Shown here one piece after another: positions 1 to 10,946 of a stretch of DNA of 64,000 nucleotides. The translations under genes and the position numbers were made by a program. The notes beneath the pieces are model-generated. The model worked only from the letters and a program-made list of their open reading frames with translations, had not been told where the DNA came from and did no database searches. Numbering within the stretch: position 1 is the first letter of the stretch; every line of letters begins with the position of its first letter. Source of the DNA: Auanema rhodensis (lineage: Eukaryota; Nematoda; Chromadorea; Rhabditida; Rhabditidae); the NCBI GenBank assembly GCA_964057225.1, contig OZ059900.1, forward strand, positions 18,119,638 to 18,183,637. Reading direction: 5' to 3'.

Positions 1-343
1 AGCATTTTACATGCTGAACACTAGAAAAATACAAAAACACAGTATTTCCCATGAGAAATATTTTATTATGCTGGAAAACCAGTTTTTGAAAATTTCGCTG
101 TAAACAAGGTTTTGACTTACGATTTCATGTTTTCAAACTCATGCAATGTCAATGAAACCTAGCTCAAAATTGTTCGTACAACGTCTAGTTCCACTTTCAC
201 GACAAAAAAACAGGGGTTAGAAAATTAAGGAAATTAGCATATTCTGAGGGCACGCCCCCTTATGGCTAATATTGATTAAATCGATTTTTGTTCATATGAG
301 TCGTCAAATGCAACGAATTTCAGCGTGTTACATACTAAAATGA
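1..343 (+). repeat. 343 bp monomer (extra C), first in window
   Basis: Carries 89A, a private change in TCATGTTTTC (130T instead of G) and five C in the GC patch instead of four, giving 343 bp. It has 176G, whereas every other 89A monomer I found has 176C, so this copy is probably a recombinant. Confidence 0.85.
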
Positions 344-358
344 AGCATTTTACATGCT
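344..358. other. Short inverted repeat at the monomer start
   Basis: AGCAT and ATGCT are perfect inverted arms of 5 bp around a 5 bp centre. The common alleles in this area (8C, and 9G/10T) fall in the centre and leave both arms intact. Only a few single copies break an arm: the monomers at 1029 (ATGCA), 24284 (AACAT) and 27705 (ATCAT). The dyad could be a binding site or chance; the sequence alone does not decide. Confidence 0.5.
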
Positions 359-417
359 GAACACTAGAAAAATACAAAAACACAGTATTTCCCATGAGAA
401 ATATTTTATTATGCTGG

Positions 418-429
418 AAAACCAGTTTT
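418..429. other. Short inverted repeat AAAAC-CA-GTTTT
   Basis: Arms of 5 bp with a 2 bp centre at monomer positions 75-86, followed at once by variable position 89 (G or A). It is present in essentially every monomer. No function is evident. Confidence 0.45.
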
Positions 430-514
430 TGGAAATTTCGCTGTAAACAAGGTTTTGACTTACGATTTCATGTGTTCAAACTCATGCAATGTCAATGAAA
501 CCTAGCTCAAAATT

Positions 515-531
515 GTTCGTACAACGTCTAG
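515..531 (+). other. Most variable segment, with partial CENP-B-box likeness
   Basis: Monomer positions 172-188 start with TTCG and have A five bases later. This matches only the left half of the mammalian CENP-B box core (nTTCGnnnnAnnCGGGn); the CGGG half is absent. This is also the fastest-changing part of the monomer, existing as TTCGTACAACG, TTCCTACAACG (176C) and TTAATACAATG (175A/176A/182T), plus 184A and 187G versions. The variation argues against a strictly required binding site, though alternating versions could distinguish monomer classes. Confidence 0.4.
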
Positions 532-546
532 TTCCACTTTCACGAC

Positions 547-553
547 AAAAAAA
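547..553 (+). other. A7 tract
   Basis: Seven A residues at monomer positions 204-210, flanked by GAC and CAGGGG. It is kept as A7 in nearly all copies; three copies (2055, 37624 and 37966) have 204T. With the A tracts at 25-37 and the T tracts at 83-87 and 283-287, it could give the monomer intrinsic curvature, a common property of satellites. Confidence 0.5.
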
Positions 554-575
554 CAGGGGTTAGAAAATTAAGGAA

Positions 576-612
576 ATTAGCATATTCTGAGGGCACGCCC
601 CTTATGGCTAAT
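576..612. other. Imperfect hairpin / nested inverted repeat
   Basis: ATTAGC and GCTAAT are perfect outer arms (monomer positions 233-238 and 264-269). Inside them GGGC-AC-GCCC forms an inner stem, with short unpaired stretches between. This is the only GC-rich patch in the monomer. Allele 258T (GCCCTT) lets AGGGC pair fully with GCCCT. Allele 249A (GAGC) weakens the inner stem, and the extra-C alleles lengthen one side. The outer arms look unchanged in every copy. It recurs about once per 342 bp. Confidence 0.55.
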
Positions 613-619
613 ATTGATT

Positions 620-629
620 AAATCGATTT
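620..629. other. Perfect 10 bp palindrome AAATCGATTT
   Basis: The sequence is its own reverse complement at monomer positions 277-286, and it overlaps a second dyad (GATT-A-AATC, 273-281). I saw no copy in the window where it is altered. Around it, positions 260-327 are close to invariant, while several other parts of the monomer carry recurrent alleles. It is a reasonable candidate for a homodimeric DNA-binding protein site, but that is inference. Confidence 0.6.
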
Positions 630-685
630 TTGTTCATATGAGTCGTCAAATGCAACGAATTTCAGCGTGTTACATACTAAAATGA

Positions 686-1028
686 AGCATTTTACATGCT
701 GAACACTAGAAAAATACAAAAACACAGTATTTCCCATGAGAAATATTTTATTATGCTGGAAAACCAGTTTTTGGAAATTTCGCTGTAAACAAGGTTTTGA
801 CTTACGATTTTATGTGTTCAAACTCATGCAATGTCAATGAAACCTAGCTCAAAATTGTTCGTACAACGTCTAGTTCCACTTTCACGACAAAAAAACAGGG
901 GTTAGAAAATTAAGGAAATTAGCATATTCTGAGGGCACGCCCCCTTATGGCTAATATTGATTAAATCGATTTTTGTTCATATGAGTCGTCAAATGCAACG
1001 AATTTCAGCGTGTTACATACTAAAATGA
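686..1028 (+). repeat. 343 bp monomer (extra C)
   Basis: Five C in the GC patch lengthen it to 343 bp, and it has a private change in GATTTTATG (126T). It is otherwise consensus-like. Confidence 0.85.
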
Positions 1029-2396
1029 AGCATTTTACATGCAGAACACTAGAAAAATACAAAAACACAGTATTTCCCATGAGAAATATTTTATTATGCT
1101 GGAAAACCAGTTTTTGGAAATTTCGCTGTAAACAAGGTTTTGACTTACGATTTCATGTGTTCAAACTCATGCAATGTCAATGAAACCTAGCTCAAAATTG
1201 TTCGTACAACGTCTAGTTCCACTTTCACGACAAAAAAACAGGGGTTAGAAAATTAAGGAAATTAGCATATTCTGAGGGCACGCCCTTTATGGCTAATATT
1301 GATTAAATCGATTTTTGTTCATATGAGTCGTCAAATGCAACGAATTTCAGCGTGTTACGTACTAAAATGAAGCATTTTACATGCTGAACACTAGAAAAAT
1401 ACAAAAACACAGTATTTCCCATGAGAAATATTTTATTATGCTGGAAAACCAGTTTTTGAAAATTTCGCTGTAAACAAGGTTTTGACTTACGATTTCATGT
1501 GTTCAAACTCATGCAATGTCAATGAAACCTAGCTCAAATTTGTTCCTACAACGTCTAGTTCCACTTTCACGACAAAAAAACAGGGGTTAGAAAATTAAGG
1601 AAATTAGCATATTCTGAGGGCACGCCCCTTATGGCTAATATTGATTAAATCGATTTTTGTTCATATGAGTCGTCAAATGCAACGAATTTCAGCGTGTTAC
1701 ATACTAAAATGAAGCATTTTACATGCTGAACACTAGAAAAATACAAAAACACAGTATTTCCCATGAGAAATATTTTATTATGCTGGAAAACCAGTTTTTG
1801 GAAATTTCGCTGTAAACAAGGTTTTGACTTACGATTTCATGTGTTCAAACTCATGCAATGTCAATGAAACCTAGCTCAAAATTGTTCCTACAACGTCTAG
1901 TTCCACTTTCACGACAAAAAAACAGGGGTTAGAAAATTAAGGAAATTAGCATATTCTGAGGGCACGCCCTTTATGGCTAATATTGATTAAATCGATTTTT
2001 GTTCATATGAGTCGTCAAATGCAACGAATTTCAGCGTGTTACATACTAAAATGAAGCATTTCACATGCTGAACACTAGAAAAATACAAAAACACAGTATT
2101 TCCCATGAGAAATATTTTATTATGCTGGAAAACCAGTTTTTGGAAATTTCGCTGTAAACAAGGTTTTGACTTACGATTTCATGTGTTCAAACTCATGCAA
2201 TGTCAATGAAACCTAGCTCAAAATTGTTCGTACAACGTCTAGTTCCACTTTCACGACTAAAAAACAGGGGTTAGAAAATTAAGGAAATTAGCATATTCTG
2301 AGGGCACGCCCCTTATGGCTAATATTGATTAAATCGATTTTTGTTCATATGAGTCGTCAAATGCAACGAATTTCAGCGTGTTACATACTAAAATGA
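1029..2396 (+). repeat. Leading mixed block, four monomers
   Basis: Monomers at 1029 (258T, 331G, private ATGCAGAAC), 1371 (89A, 176C), 1713 (176C, 258T) and 2055 (8C, 204T). The step from 176C+258T to 8C is the same linked order found throughout the array. This block does not match a complete downstream unit and may be the tail of an HOR lying mostly to the left of the window. Confidence 0.7.
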
Positions 2397-4448
2397 AGCA
2401 TTTCACATGCTGAACACTAGAAAAAAACAAAAACACAGTATTTCCCATGAGAAATATTTTATTATGCTGGAAAACCAGTTTTTGGAAATTTCGCTGTAAA
2501 CAAGGTTTTGACTTACGATTTCATGTGTTCAAACTCATGCAATGTCAATGAAACCCAGCTCAAAATTGTTCGTACAACGTCTAGTTCCACTTTCACGACA
2601 AAAAAACAGGGGTTAGAAAATTAAGGAAATTAGCATATTCTGAGGGCACGCCCCTTATGGCTAATATTGATTAAATCGATTTTTGTTCATAGGAGTCGTC
2701 AAATGCAACGAATTTCAGCGTGTTACATACTAAAATGAAGCATTTTACATGCTGAACACTAGAAAAATACAAAAACACAGTATTTCCCATGAGAAATATT
2801 TTATTATGCTGGAAAACCAGTTTTTGGAAATTTCGCTGTAAACAAGGTTTTGACTTACGATTTCATGTGTTCAAACTCATGCAATGTCAATGAAACCTAG
2901 CTCAAAATTGTTCGTACAACGTCTAGTTCCACTTTCACGACAAAAAAACAGGGGTTAGAAAATTAAGGAAATTAGCATATTCTGAGGGCACGCCCCTTAT
3001 GGCTAATATTGATTAAATCGATTTTTGTTCATATGAGTCGTCAAATGCAACGAATTTCAGCGTGTTACATACTAAAATGAAGCATTTTACATGCTGAACA
3101 CTAGAAAAATACAAAAACACAGTATTTCCCATGAGAAATATTTTATTATGCTGGAAAACCAGTTTTTGGAAATTTCGCTGTAAACAAGGTTTTGACTTAC
3201 GATTTCATGTGTTCAAACTCATGCAATGTCAATGAAACCCAGCTCAAAATTGTTCGTACAACGTCTAGTTCCACTTTCACGACAAAAAAACAGGGGTTAG
3301 AAAATTAAGGAAATTAGCATATTCTGAGGGCACGCCCCTTATGGCTAATATTGATTAAATCGATTTTTGTTCATATGAGTCGTCAAATGCAACGAATTTC
3401 AGCGTGTTACATACTAAAATGAAGCATTTTACATGCTGAACACTAGAAAAATACAAAAACACAGTATTTCCCATGAGAAATATTTTATTATGCTGGAAAA
3501 CCAGTTTTTGGAAATTTCGCTGTAAACAAGGTTTTGACTTACGATTTCATGTGTTCAAACTCATGCAATGTCAATGAAACCTAGCTCAAAATTGTTCGTA
3601 CAACGTCTAGTTCCACTTTCACGACAAAAAAACAGGGGTTAGAAAATTAAGGAAATTAGCATATTCTGAGGGCACGCCCCTTATGGCTAATATTGATTAA
3701 ATCGATTTTTGTTCATATGAGTCGTCAAATGCAACGAATTTCAGCGTGTTACATACTAAAATGAAGCATTTTACATGCTGAACACTAGAAAAATACAAAA
3801 ACACAGTATTTCCCATGAGAAATATTTTATTATGCTGGAAAACCAGTTTTTGGAAATTTCGCTGTAAACAAGGTTTTGACTTACGATTTCATGTGTTCAA
3901 ACTCATGCAATGTCAATGAAACCCAGCTCAAAATTGTTCGTACAACGTCTAGTTCCACTTTCACGACAAAAAAACAGGGGTTAGAAAATTAAGGAAATTA
4001 GCATATTCTGAGGGCACGCCCCTTATGGCTAATATTGATTAAATCGATTTTTGTTCATATGAGTCGTCAAATGCAACGAATTTCAGCGTGTTACATACTA
4101 AAATGAAGCATTTTACATGCTGAACACTAGAAAAATACAAAAACACAGTATTTCCCATGAGAAATATTTTATTATGCTGGAAAACCAGTTTTTGGAAATT
4201 TCGCTGTAAACAAGGTTTTGACTTACGATTTCATGTGTTCAAACTCATGCAATGTCAATAAAACCTAGCTCAAAATTGTTCGTACAACGTCTAGTTCCAC
4301 TTTCACGACAAAAAAACAGGTGTTAGAAAATTAAGGAAATTAGCATATTCTGAGGGCACGCCCCTTATGGCTAATATTGATTAAATCGATTTTTGTTCAT
4401 ATGAGTCGTCAAATGCAACGAATTTCAGCGTGTTACATACTAAAATGA
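2397..4448 (+). repeat. Dimer ladder of 160C and consensus monomers (684 bp x 3)
   Basis: Monomers alternate: 2397 (160C, also 8C), 2739 (plain), 3081 (160C), 3423 (plain), 3765 (160C) and 4107 (plain, with private CAATAAAACC and CAGGTG). The pair starting at 3765 also opens the first large HOR unit, so the ladder may have arisen by local expansion of the unit's first two monomers. Confidence 0.75.
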
Positions 4449-7184
4449 AGCATTTTACATGCTGAACACTAGAAAAATACAAAAACACAGTATTTCCCAT
4501 GAGAAATATTTTATTATGCTGGAAAACCAGTTTTTGAAAATTTCGCTGTAAACAAGGTTTTGACTTACGATTTCATGTGTTCAAACTCATGCAATGTCAA
4601 TGAAACCTAGCTCAAAATTGTTCCTACAACGTCTAGTTCCACTTTCACGACAAAAAAACAGGGGTTAGAAAATTAAGGAAATTAGCATATTCTGAGGGCA
4701 CGCCCTTTATGGCTAATATTGATTAAATCGATTTTTGTTCATATGAGTCGTCAAATGCAACGAATTTCAGCGTGTTACATACTAAAATGAAGCATTTTAC
4801 ATGCTGAACACTAGAAAAATACAAAAACACAGTATTTCCCATGAGAAATATTTTATTATGCTGGAAAACCAGTTTTTGAAAATTTCGCTGTAAACAAGGT
4901 TTTGACTTACGATTTCATGTGTTCAAACTCATGCAATGTCAATGAAACCTAGCTCAAAATTGTTCCTACAACGTCTAGTTCCACTTTCACGACAAAAAAA
5001 CAGGGGTTAGAAAATTAAGGAAATTAGCATATTCTGAGGGCACGCCCCTTATGGCTAATATTGATTAAATCGATTTTTGTTCATATGAGTCGTCAAATGC
5101 AACGAATTTCAGCGTGTTACATACTAAAATGAAGCATTTTACATGCTGAACACTAGAAAAATACAAAAACACAGTATTTCCCATGAGAAATATTTTATTA
5201 TGCTGGAAAACCAGTTTTTGAAAATTTCGCTGTAAACAAGGTTTTGACTTACGATTTCATGTGTTCAAACTCATGCAATGTCAATGAAACCTAGCTCAAA
5301 ATTGTTCCTACAACGTCTAGTTCCACTTTCACGACAAAAAAACAGGGGTTAGAAAATTAAGGAAATTAGCATATTCTGAGGGCACGCCCTTTATGGCTAA
5401 TATTGATTAAATCGATTTTTGTTCATATGAGTCGTCAAATGCAACGAATTTCAGCGTGTTACATACTAAAATGAAGCATTTTACATGCTGAACACTAGAA
5501 AAATACAAAAACACAGTATTTCCCATGAGAAATATTTTATTATGCTGGAAAACCAGTTTTTGAAAATTTCGCTGTAAACAAGGTTTTGACTTACGATTTC
5601 ATGTGTTCAAACTCATGCAATGTCAATGAAACCTAGCTCAAAATTGTTCCTACAACGTCTAGTTCCACTTTCACGACAAAAAAACAGGGGTTAGAAAATT
5701 AAGGAAATTAGCATATTCTGAGGGCACGCCCCTTATGGCTAATATTGATTAAATCGATTTTTGTTCATATGAGTCGTCAAATGCAACGAATTTCAGCGTG
5801 TTACATACTAAAATGAAGCATTTTACATGCTGAACACTAGAAAAATACAAAAACACAGTATTTCCCATGAGAAATATTTTATTATGCTGGAAAACCAGTT
5901 TTTGGAAATTTCGCTGTAAACAAGGTTTTGACTTACGATTTCATGTGTTCAAACTCATGCAATGTCAATGAAACCTAGCTCAAAATTGTTCCTACAACGT
6001 CTAGTTCCACTTTCACGACAAAAAAACAGGGGTTAGAAAATTAAGGAAATTAGCATATTCTGAGGGCACGCCCTTTATGGCTAATATTGATTAAATCGAT
6101 TTTTGTTCATATGAGTCGTCAAATGCAACGAATTTCAGCGTGTTACATACTAAAATGAAGCATTTCACATGCTGAACACTAGAAAAATACAAAAACACAG
6201 TATTTCCCATGAGAAATATTTTATTATGCTGGAAAACCAGTTTTTGGAAATTTCGCTGTAAACAAGGTTTTGACTTACGATTTCATGTGTTCAAACTCAT
6301 GCAATGTCAATGAAACCTAGCTCAAAATTGTTCGTACAACGTCTAGTTCCACTTTCACGACAAAAAAACAGGGGTTAGAAAATTAAGGAAATTAGCATAT
6401 TCTGAGGGCACGCCCCTTATGGCTAATATTGATTAAATCGATTTTTGTTCATATGAGTCGTCAAATGCAACGAATTTCAGCGTGTTACATACTAAAATGA
6501 AGCATTTTACATGCTGAACACTAGAAAAATACAAAAACACAGTAATACCCATGAGAAATATTTTATTATGCTGGAAAACCAGTTTTTGGAAATTTCGCTG
6601 TAAACAAGGTTTTGACTTACGATTTCATGTGTTCAAACTCATGCAATGTCAATGAAACCTAGCTCAAAATTGTTCGTACAACGTCTAGTTCCACTTTCAC
6701 GACAAAAAAACAGGGGTTAGAAAATTAAGGAAATTAGCATATTCTGAGGGCACGCCCCTTATGGCTAATATTGATTAAATCGATTTTTGTTCATATGAGT
6801 CGTCAAATGCAACGAATTTCAGCGTGTTACATACTAAAATGAAGCATTTTACATGCTGAACACTAGAAAAATACAAAAACACAGTAATACCCATGAGAAA
6901 TATTTTATTATGCTGGAAAACCAGTTTTTGGAAATTTCGCTGTAAACAAGGTTTTGACTTACGATTTCATGTGTTCAAACTCATGCAATGTCAATGAAAC
7001 CTAGCTCAAAATTGTTAATACAATGTCTAGTTCCACTTTCACGACAAAAAAACAGGGGTTAGAAAATTAAGGAAATTAGCATATTCTGAGGGCACGCCCC
7101 TTATGGCTAATATTGATTAAATCGATTTTTGTTCATATGAGTCGTCAAATGCAACGAATTTCAGCGTGTTACATACTAAAATGA
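3765..7184 (+). repeat. HOR family I, unit a (10-mer, 3420 bp)
   Basis: Ordered monomer types: 160C; plain; then four 89A+176C copies alternating 258T and 258C (4449, 4791, 5133, 5475); 176C+258T (5817); 8C (6159); 45A/47A (6501); 45A/47A with 175A/176A/182T (6843). The next monomer is again 160C, which closes the unit. The following two units repeat this order with small changes. Confidence 0.85.
4449..5816 (+). repeat. 89A+176C dimer, two copies (684 bp each)
   Basis: Four successive monomers all carry 89A and 176C and alternate 258T, 258C, 258T, 258C. The corresponding part of the next two units has three such monomers (C, T, C), so this dimer varies in number between units. Confidence 0.75.
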
Positions 7185-10100
7185 AGCATTTTACATGCTG
7201 AACACTAGAAAAATACAAAAACACAGTATTTCCCATGAGAAATATTTTATTATGCTGGAAAACCAGTTTTTGGAAATTTCGCTGTAAACAAGGTTTTGAC
7301 TTACGATTTCATGTGTTCAAACTCATGCAATGTCAATGAAACCCAGCTCAAAATTGTTCGTACAACGTCTAGTTCCACTTTCACGACAAAAAAACAGGGG
7401 TTAGAAAATTAAGGAAATTAGCATATTCTGAGGGCACGCCCCTTATGGCTAATATTGATTAAATCGATTTTTGTTCATATGAGTCGTCAAATGCAACGAA
7501 TTTCAGCGTGTTACATACTAAAATGAAGCATTTTACATGCTGAACACTAGAAAAATACAAAAACACAGTATTTCCCATGAGAAATATTTTATTATGCTGG
7601 AAAACCAGTTTTTGGAAATTTCGCTGTAAACAAGATTTTGACTTACAATTTCATGTGTTCAAACTCATGCAATGTCAATGAAACCTAGCTCAAAATTGTT
7701 CGTACAACGTCTAGTTCCACTTTCACGACAAAAAAACAGGGGTTAGAAAAGTAAGGAAATTAGCATATTCTGAGGGCACGCCCCTTATGGCTAATATTGA
7801 TTAAATCGATTTTTGTTCATATGAGTCGTCAAATGCAACGAATTTCAGCGTGTTACATACTAAAATGAAGCATTTTACATGCTGAACACTAGAAAAATAC
7901 AAAAACACAGTATTTCCCATGAGAAATATTTTATTATGCTGGAAAACCAGTTTTTGAAAATTTCGCTGTAAACAAGGTTTTGACTTACGATTTCATGTGT
8001 TCAAACTCATGCAATGTCAATGAAACCTAGCTCAAAATTGTTCCTACAACGTCTAGTTCCACTTTCACGACAAAAAAACAGGGGTTAGAAAATTAAGGAA
8101 ATTAGCATATTCTGAGGGCACGCCCCTTATGGCTAATATTGATTAAATCGATTTTTGTTCATATGAGTCGTCAAATGCAACGAATTTCAGCGTGTTACAT
8201 ACTAAAATGAAGCATTTTACATGCTGAACACTAGAAAAATACAAAAACACAGTATTTCCCATGAGAAATATTTTATTATGCTGGAAAACCAGTTTTTGAA
8301 AATTTCGCTGTAAACAAGGTTTTGACTTACGATTTCATGTGTTCAAACTCATGCAATGTCAATGAAACCTAGCTCAAAATTGTTCCTACAACGTCTAGTT
8401 CCACTTTCACGACAAAAAAACAGGGGTTAGAAAATTAAGGAAATTAGCATATTCTGAGGGCACGCCCTTTATGGCTAATATTGATTAAATCGATTTTTGT
8501 TCATATGAGTCGTCAAATGCAACGAATTTCAGCGTGTTACATACTAAAATGAAGCATTTTACATGCTGAACACTAGAAAAATACAAAAACACAGTATTTC
8601 CCATGAGAAATATTTTATTATGCTGGAAAACCAGTTTTTGAAAATTTCGCTGTAAACAAGGTTTTGACTTACGATTTCATGTGTTCAAACTCATGCAATG
8701 TCAATGAAACCTAGCTCAAAATTGTTCCTACAACGTCTAGTTCCACTTTCACGACAAAAAAACAGGGGTTAGAAAATTAAGGAAATTAGCATATTCTGAG
8801 GGCACGCCCCTTATGGCTAATATTGATTAAATCGATTTTTGTTCATATGAGTCGTCAAATGCAACGAATTTCAGCGTGTTACATACTAAAATGAAGCATT
8901 TTACATGCTGAACACTAGAAAAATACAAAAACACAGTATTTCCCATGAGAAATATTTTATTATGCTGGAAAACCAGTTTTTGGAAATTTCGCTGTAAACA
9001 AGGTTTTGACTTACGATTTCATGTGTTCAAACTCATGCAATGTCAATGAAACCTAGCTCAAAATTGTTCCTACAACGTCTAGTTCCACTTTCACGACAAA
9101 AAAACAGGGGTTAGAAAATTAAGGAAATTAGCATATTCTGAGGGCACGCCCTTTATGGCTAATATTGATTAAATCGATTTTTGTTCATATGAGTCGTCAA
9201 ATGCAACGAATTTCAGCGTGTTACATACTAAAATGAAGCATTTCACATGCTGAACACTAGAAAAATACAAAAACACAGTATTTCCCATGAGAAATATTTT
9301 ATTATGCTGGAAAACCAGTTTTTGGAAATTTCGCTGTAAACAAGGTTTTGACTTACGATTTCATGTGTTCAAACTCATGCAATGTCAATGAAACCTAGCT
9401 CAAAATTGTTCGTACAACGTCTAGTTCCACTTTCACGACAAAAAAACAGGGGTTAGAAAATTAAGGAAATTAGCATATTCTGAGGGCACGCCCCTTATGG
9501 CTAATATTGATTAAATCGATTTTTGTTCATATGAGTCGTCAAATGCAACGAATTTCAGCGTGTTACATACTAAAATGAAGCATTTTACATGCTGAACACT
9601 AGAAAAATACAAAAACACAGTAATACCCATGAGAAATATTTTATTATGCTGGAAAACCAGTTTTTGGAAATTTCGCTGTAAACAAGGTTTTGACTTACGA
9701 TTTCATGTGTTCAAACTCATGCAATGTCAATGAAACCTAGCTCAAAATTGTTCGTACAACGTCTAGTTCCACTTTCACGACAAAAAAACAGGGGTTAGAA
9801 AATTAAGGAAATTAGCATATTCTGAGGGCACGCCCCTTATGGCTAATATTGATTAAATCGATTTTTGTTCATATGAGTCGTCAAATGCAACGAATTTCAG
9901 CGTGTTACATACTAAAATGAAGCATTTTACATGCTGAACACTAGAAAAATACAAAAACACAGTAATACCCATGAGAAATATTTTATTATGCTGGAAAACC
10001 AGTTTTTGGAAATTTCGCTGTAAACAAGGTTTTGACTTACCATTTCATGTGTTCAAACTCATGCAATGTCAATGAAACCTAGCTCAAAATTGTTAATACA

Positions 10101-10946
10101 ATGTCTAGTTCCACTTTCACGACAAAAAAACAGGGGTTAGAAAATTAAGGAAATTAGCATATTCTGAGGGCACGCCCCTTATGGCTAATATTGATTAAAT
10201 CGATTTTTGTTCATATGAGTCGTCAAATGCAACGAATTTCAGCGTGTTACATACTAAAATAAAGCATTTTACATGCTGAACACTAGAAAAATACAAAAAC
10301 ACAGTAATACCCATGAGAAATATTTTATTATGCTGGAAAACCAGTTTTTGGAAATTTCGCTGTAAACAAGGTTTTGACTTACGATTTCATGTGTTCAAAC
10401 TCATGCAATGTCAATGAAACCTAGCTCAAAATTGTTAATACAATGTCTAGTTCCACTTTCACGACAAAAAAACAGGGGTTAGAAAATTAAGGAAATTAGC
10501 ATATTCTGAGGGCACGCCCCTTATGGCTAATATTGATTAAATCGATTTTTGTTCATATGAGTCGTCAAATGCAACGAATTTCAGCGTGTTACATACTAAA
10601 ATGAAGCATTTTACATGCTGAACACTAGAAAAATACAAAAACACAGTAATACCCATGAGAAATATTTTATTATGCTGGAAAACCAGTTTTTGGAAATTTC
10701 GCTGTAAACAAGGTTTTGACTTACGATTTCATGTGTTCAAACTCATGCAATGTCAATGAAACCTAGCTCAAAATTGTTAATACAATGTCTAGTTCCACTT
10801 TCACGACAAAAAAACAGGGGTTAGAAAATTAAGGAAATTAGCATATTCTGAGGGCACGCCCCTTATGGCTAATATTGATTAAATCGATTTTTGTTCATAT
10901 GAGTCGTCAAATGCAACGAATTTCAGCGTGTTACATACTAAAATGA
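7185..10946 (+). repeat. HOR family I, unit b (11-mer, 3762 bp)
   Basis: Order: 160C (7185); a monomer with 109A, 121A and 225G (7527); 89A+176C with 258C, T, C (7869, 8211, 8553); 176C+258T (8895); 8C (9237); 45A/47A (9579); then three 45A/47A + 175A/176A/182T monomers (9921, 10263, 10605). The triple mark in the second monomer recurs exactly 3762 bp later, which fixes the unit length. Two of the last three monomers are extra compared with the next unit. Confidence 0.85.
9921..10946 (+). repeat. Triplicated monomer within HOR unit b
   Basis: Three consecutive monomers share 45A/47A and 175A/176A/182T, where neighbouring units have one. The first ends in AAAATAAAGC (341A) and carries private 121C. 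The matching single monomer at 13683 also ends in 341A. The first of the three is therefore the homologue, and the two following copies without 341A look inserted. Confidence 0.7.

Larger units (their letters stand above)
344..685 (+). repeat. Reference monomer (consensus-like copy, 342 bp)
   Basis: This copy carries the commonest base at every diagnostic site and serves as the numbering reference. In order it holds: a 15 bp dyad (1-15), A-rich tracts (25-37), a short dyad (75-86), the variable TTCG segment (173-186), an A7 tract (204-210), an imperfect hairpin with the only GC-rich patch (233-269), a perfect 10 bp palindrome (277-286), CATATG (292-297) and the junction sequence TACTAAAATGA (332-342). 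The choice of first base is arbitrary, because a tandem repeat has no intrinsic start. Confidence 0.95.

Noticed and set aside
257-270. Bacterial-type terminator formed by the GC hairpin
   Set aside because: The inner stem is short with bulges, no U tract follows directly, and nothing upstream is transcribed as a gene.
515-531. CENP-B box
   Set aside because: Only TTCG and the internal A of the core match; the CGGG half is missing and the site varies between monomers (TTCC, TTAA).
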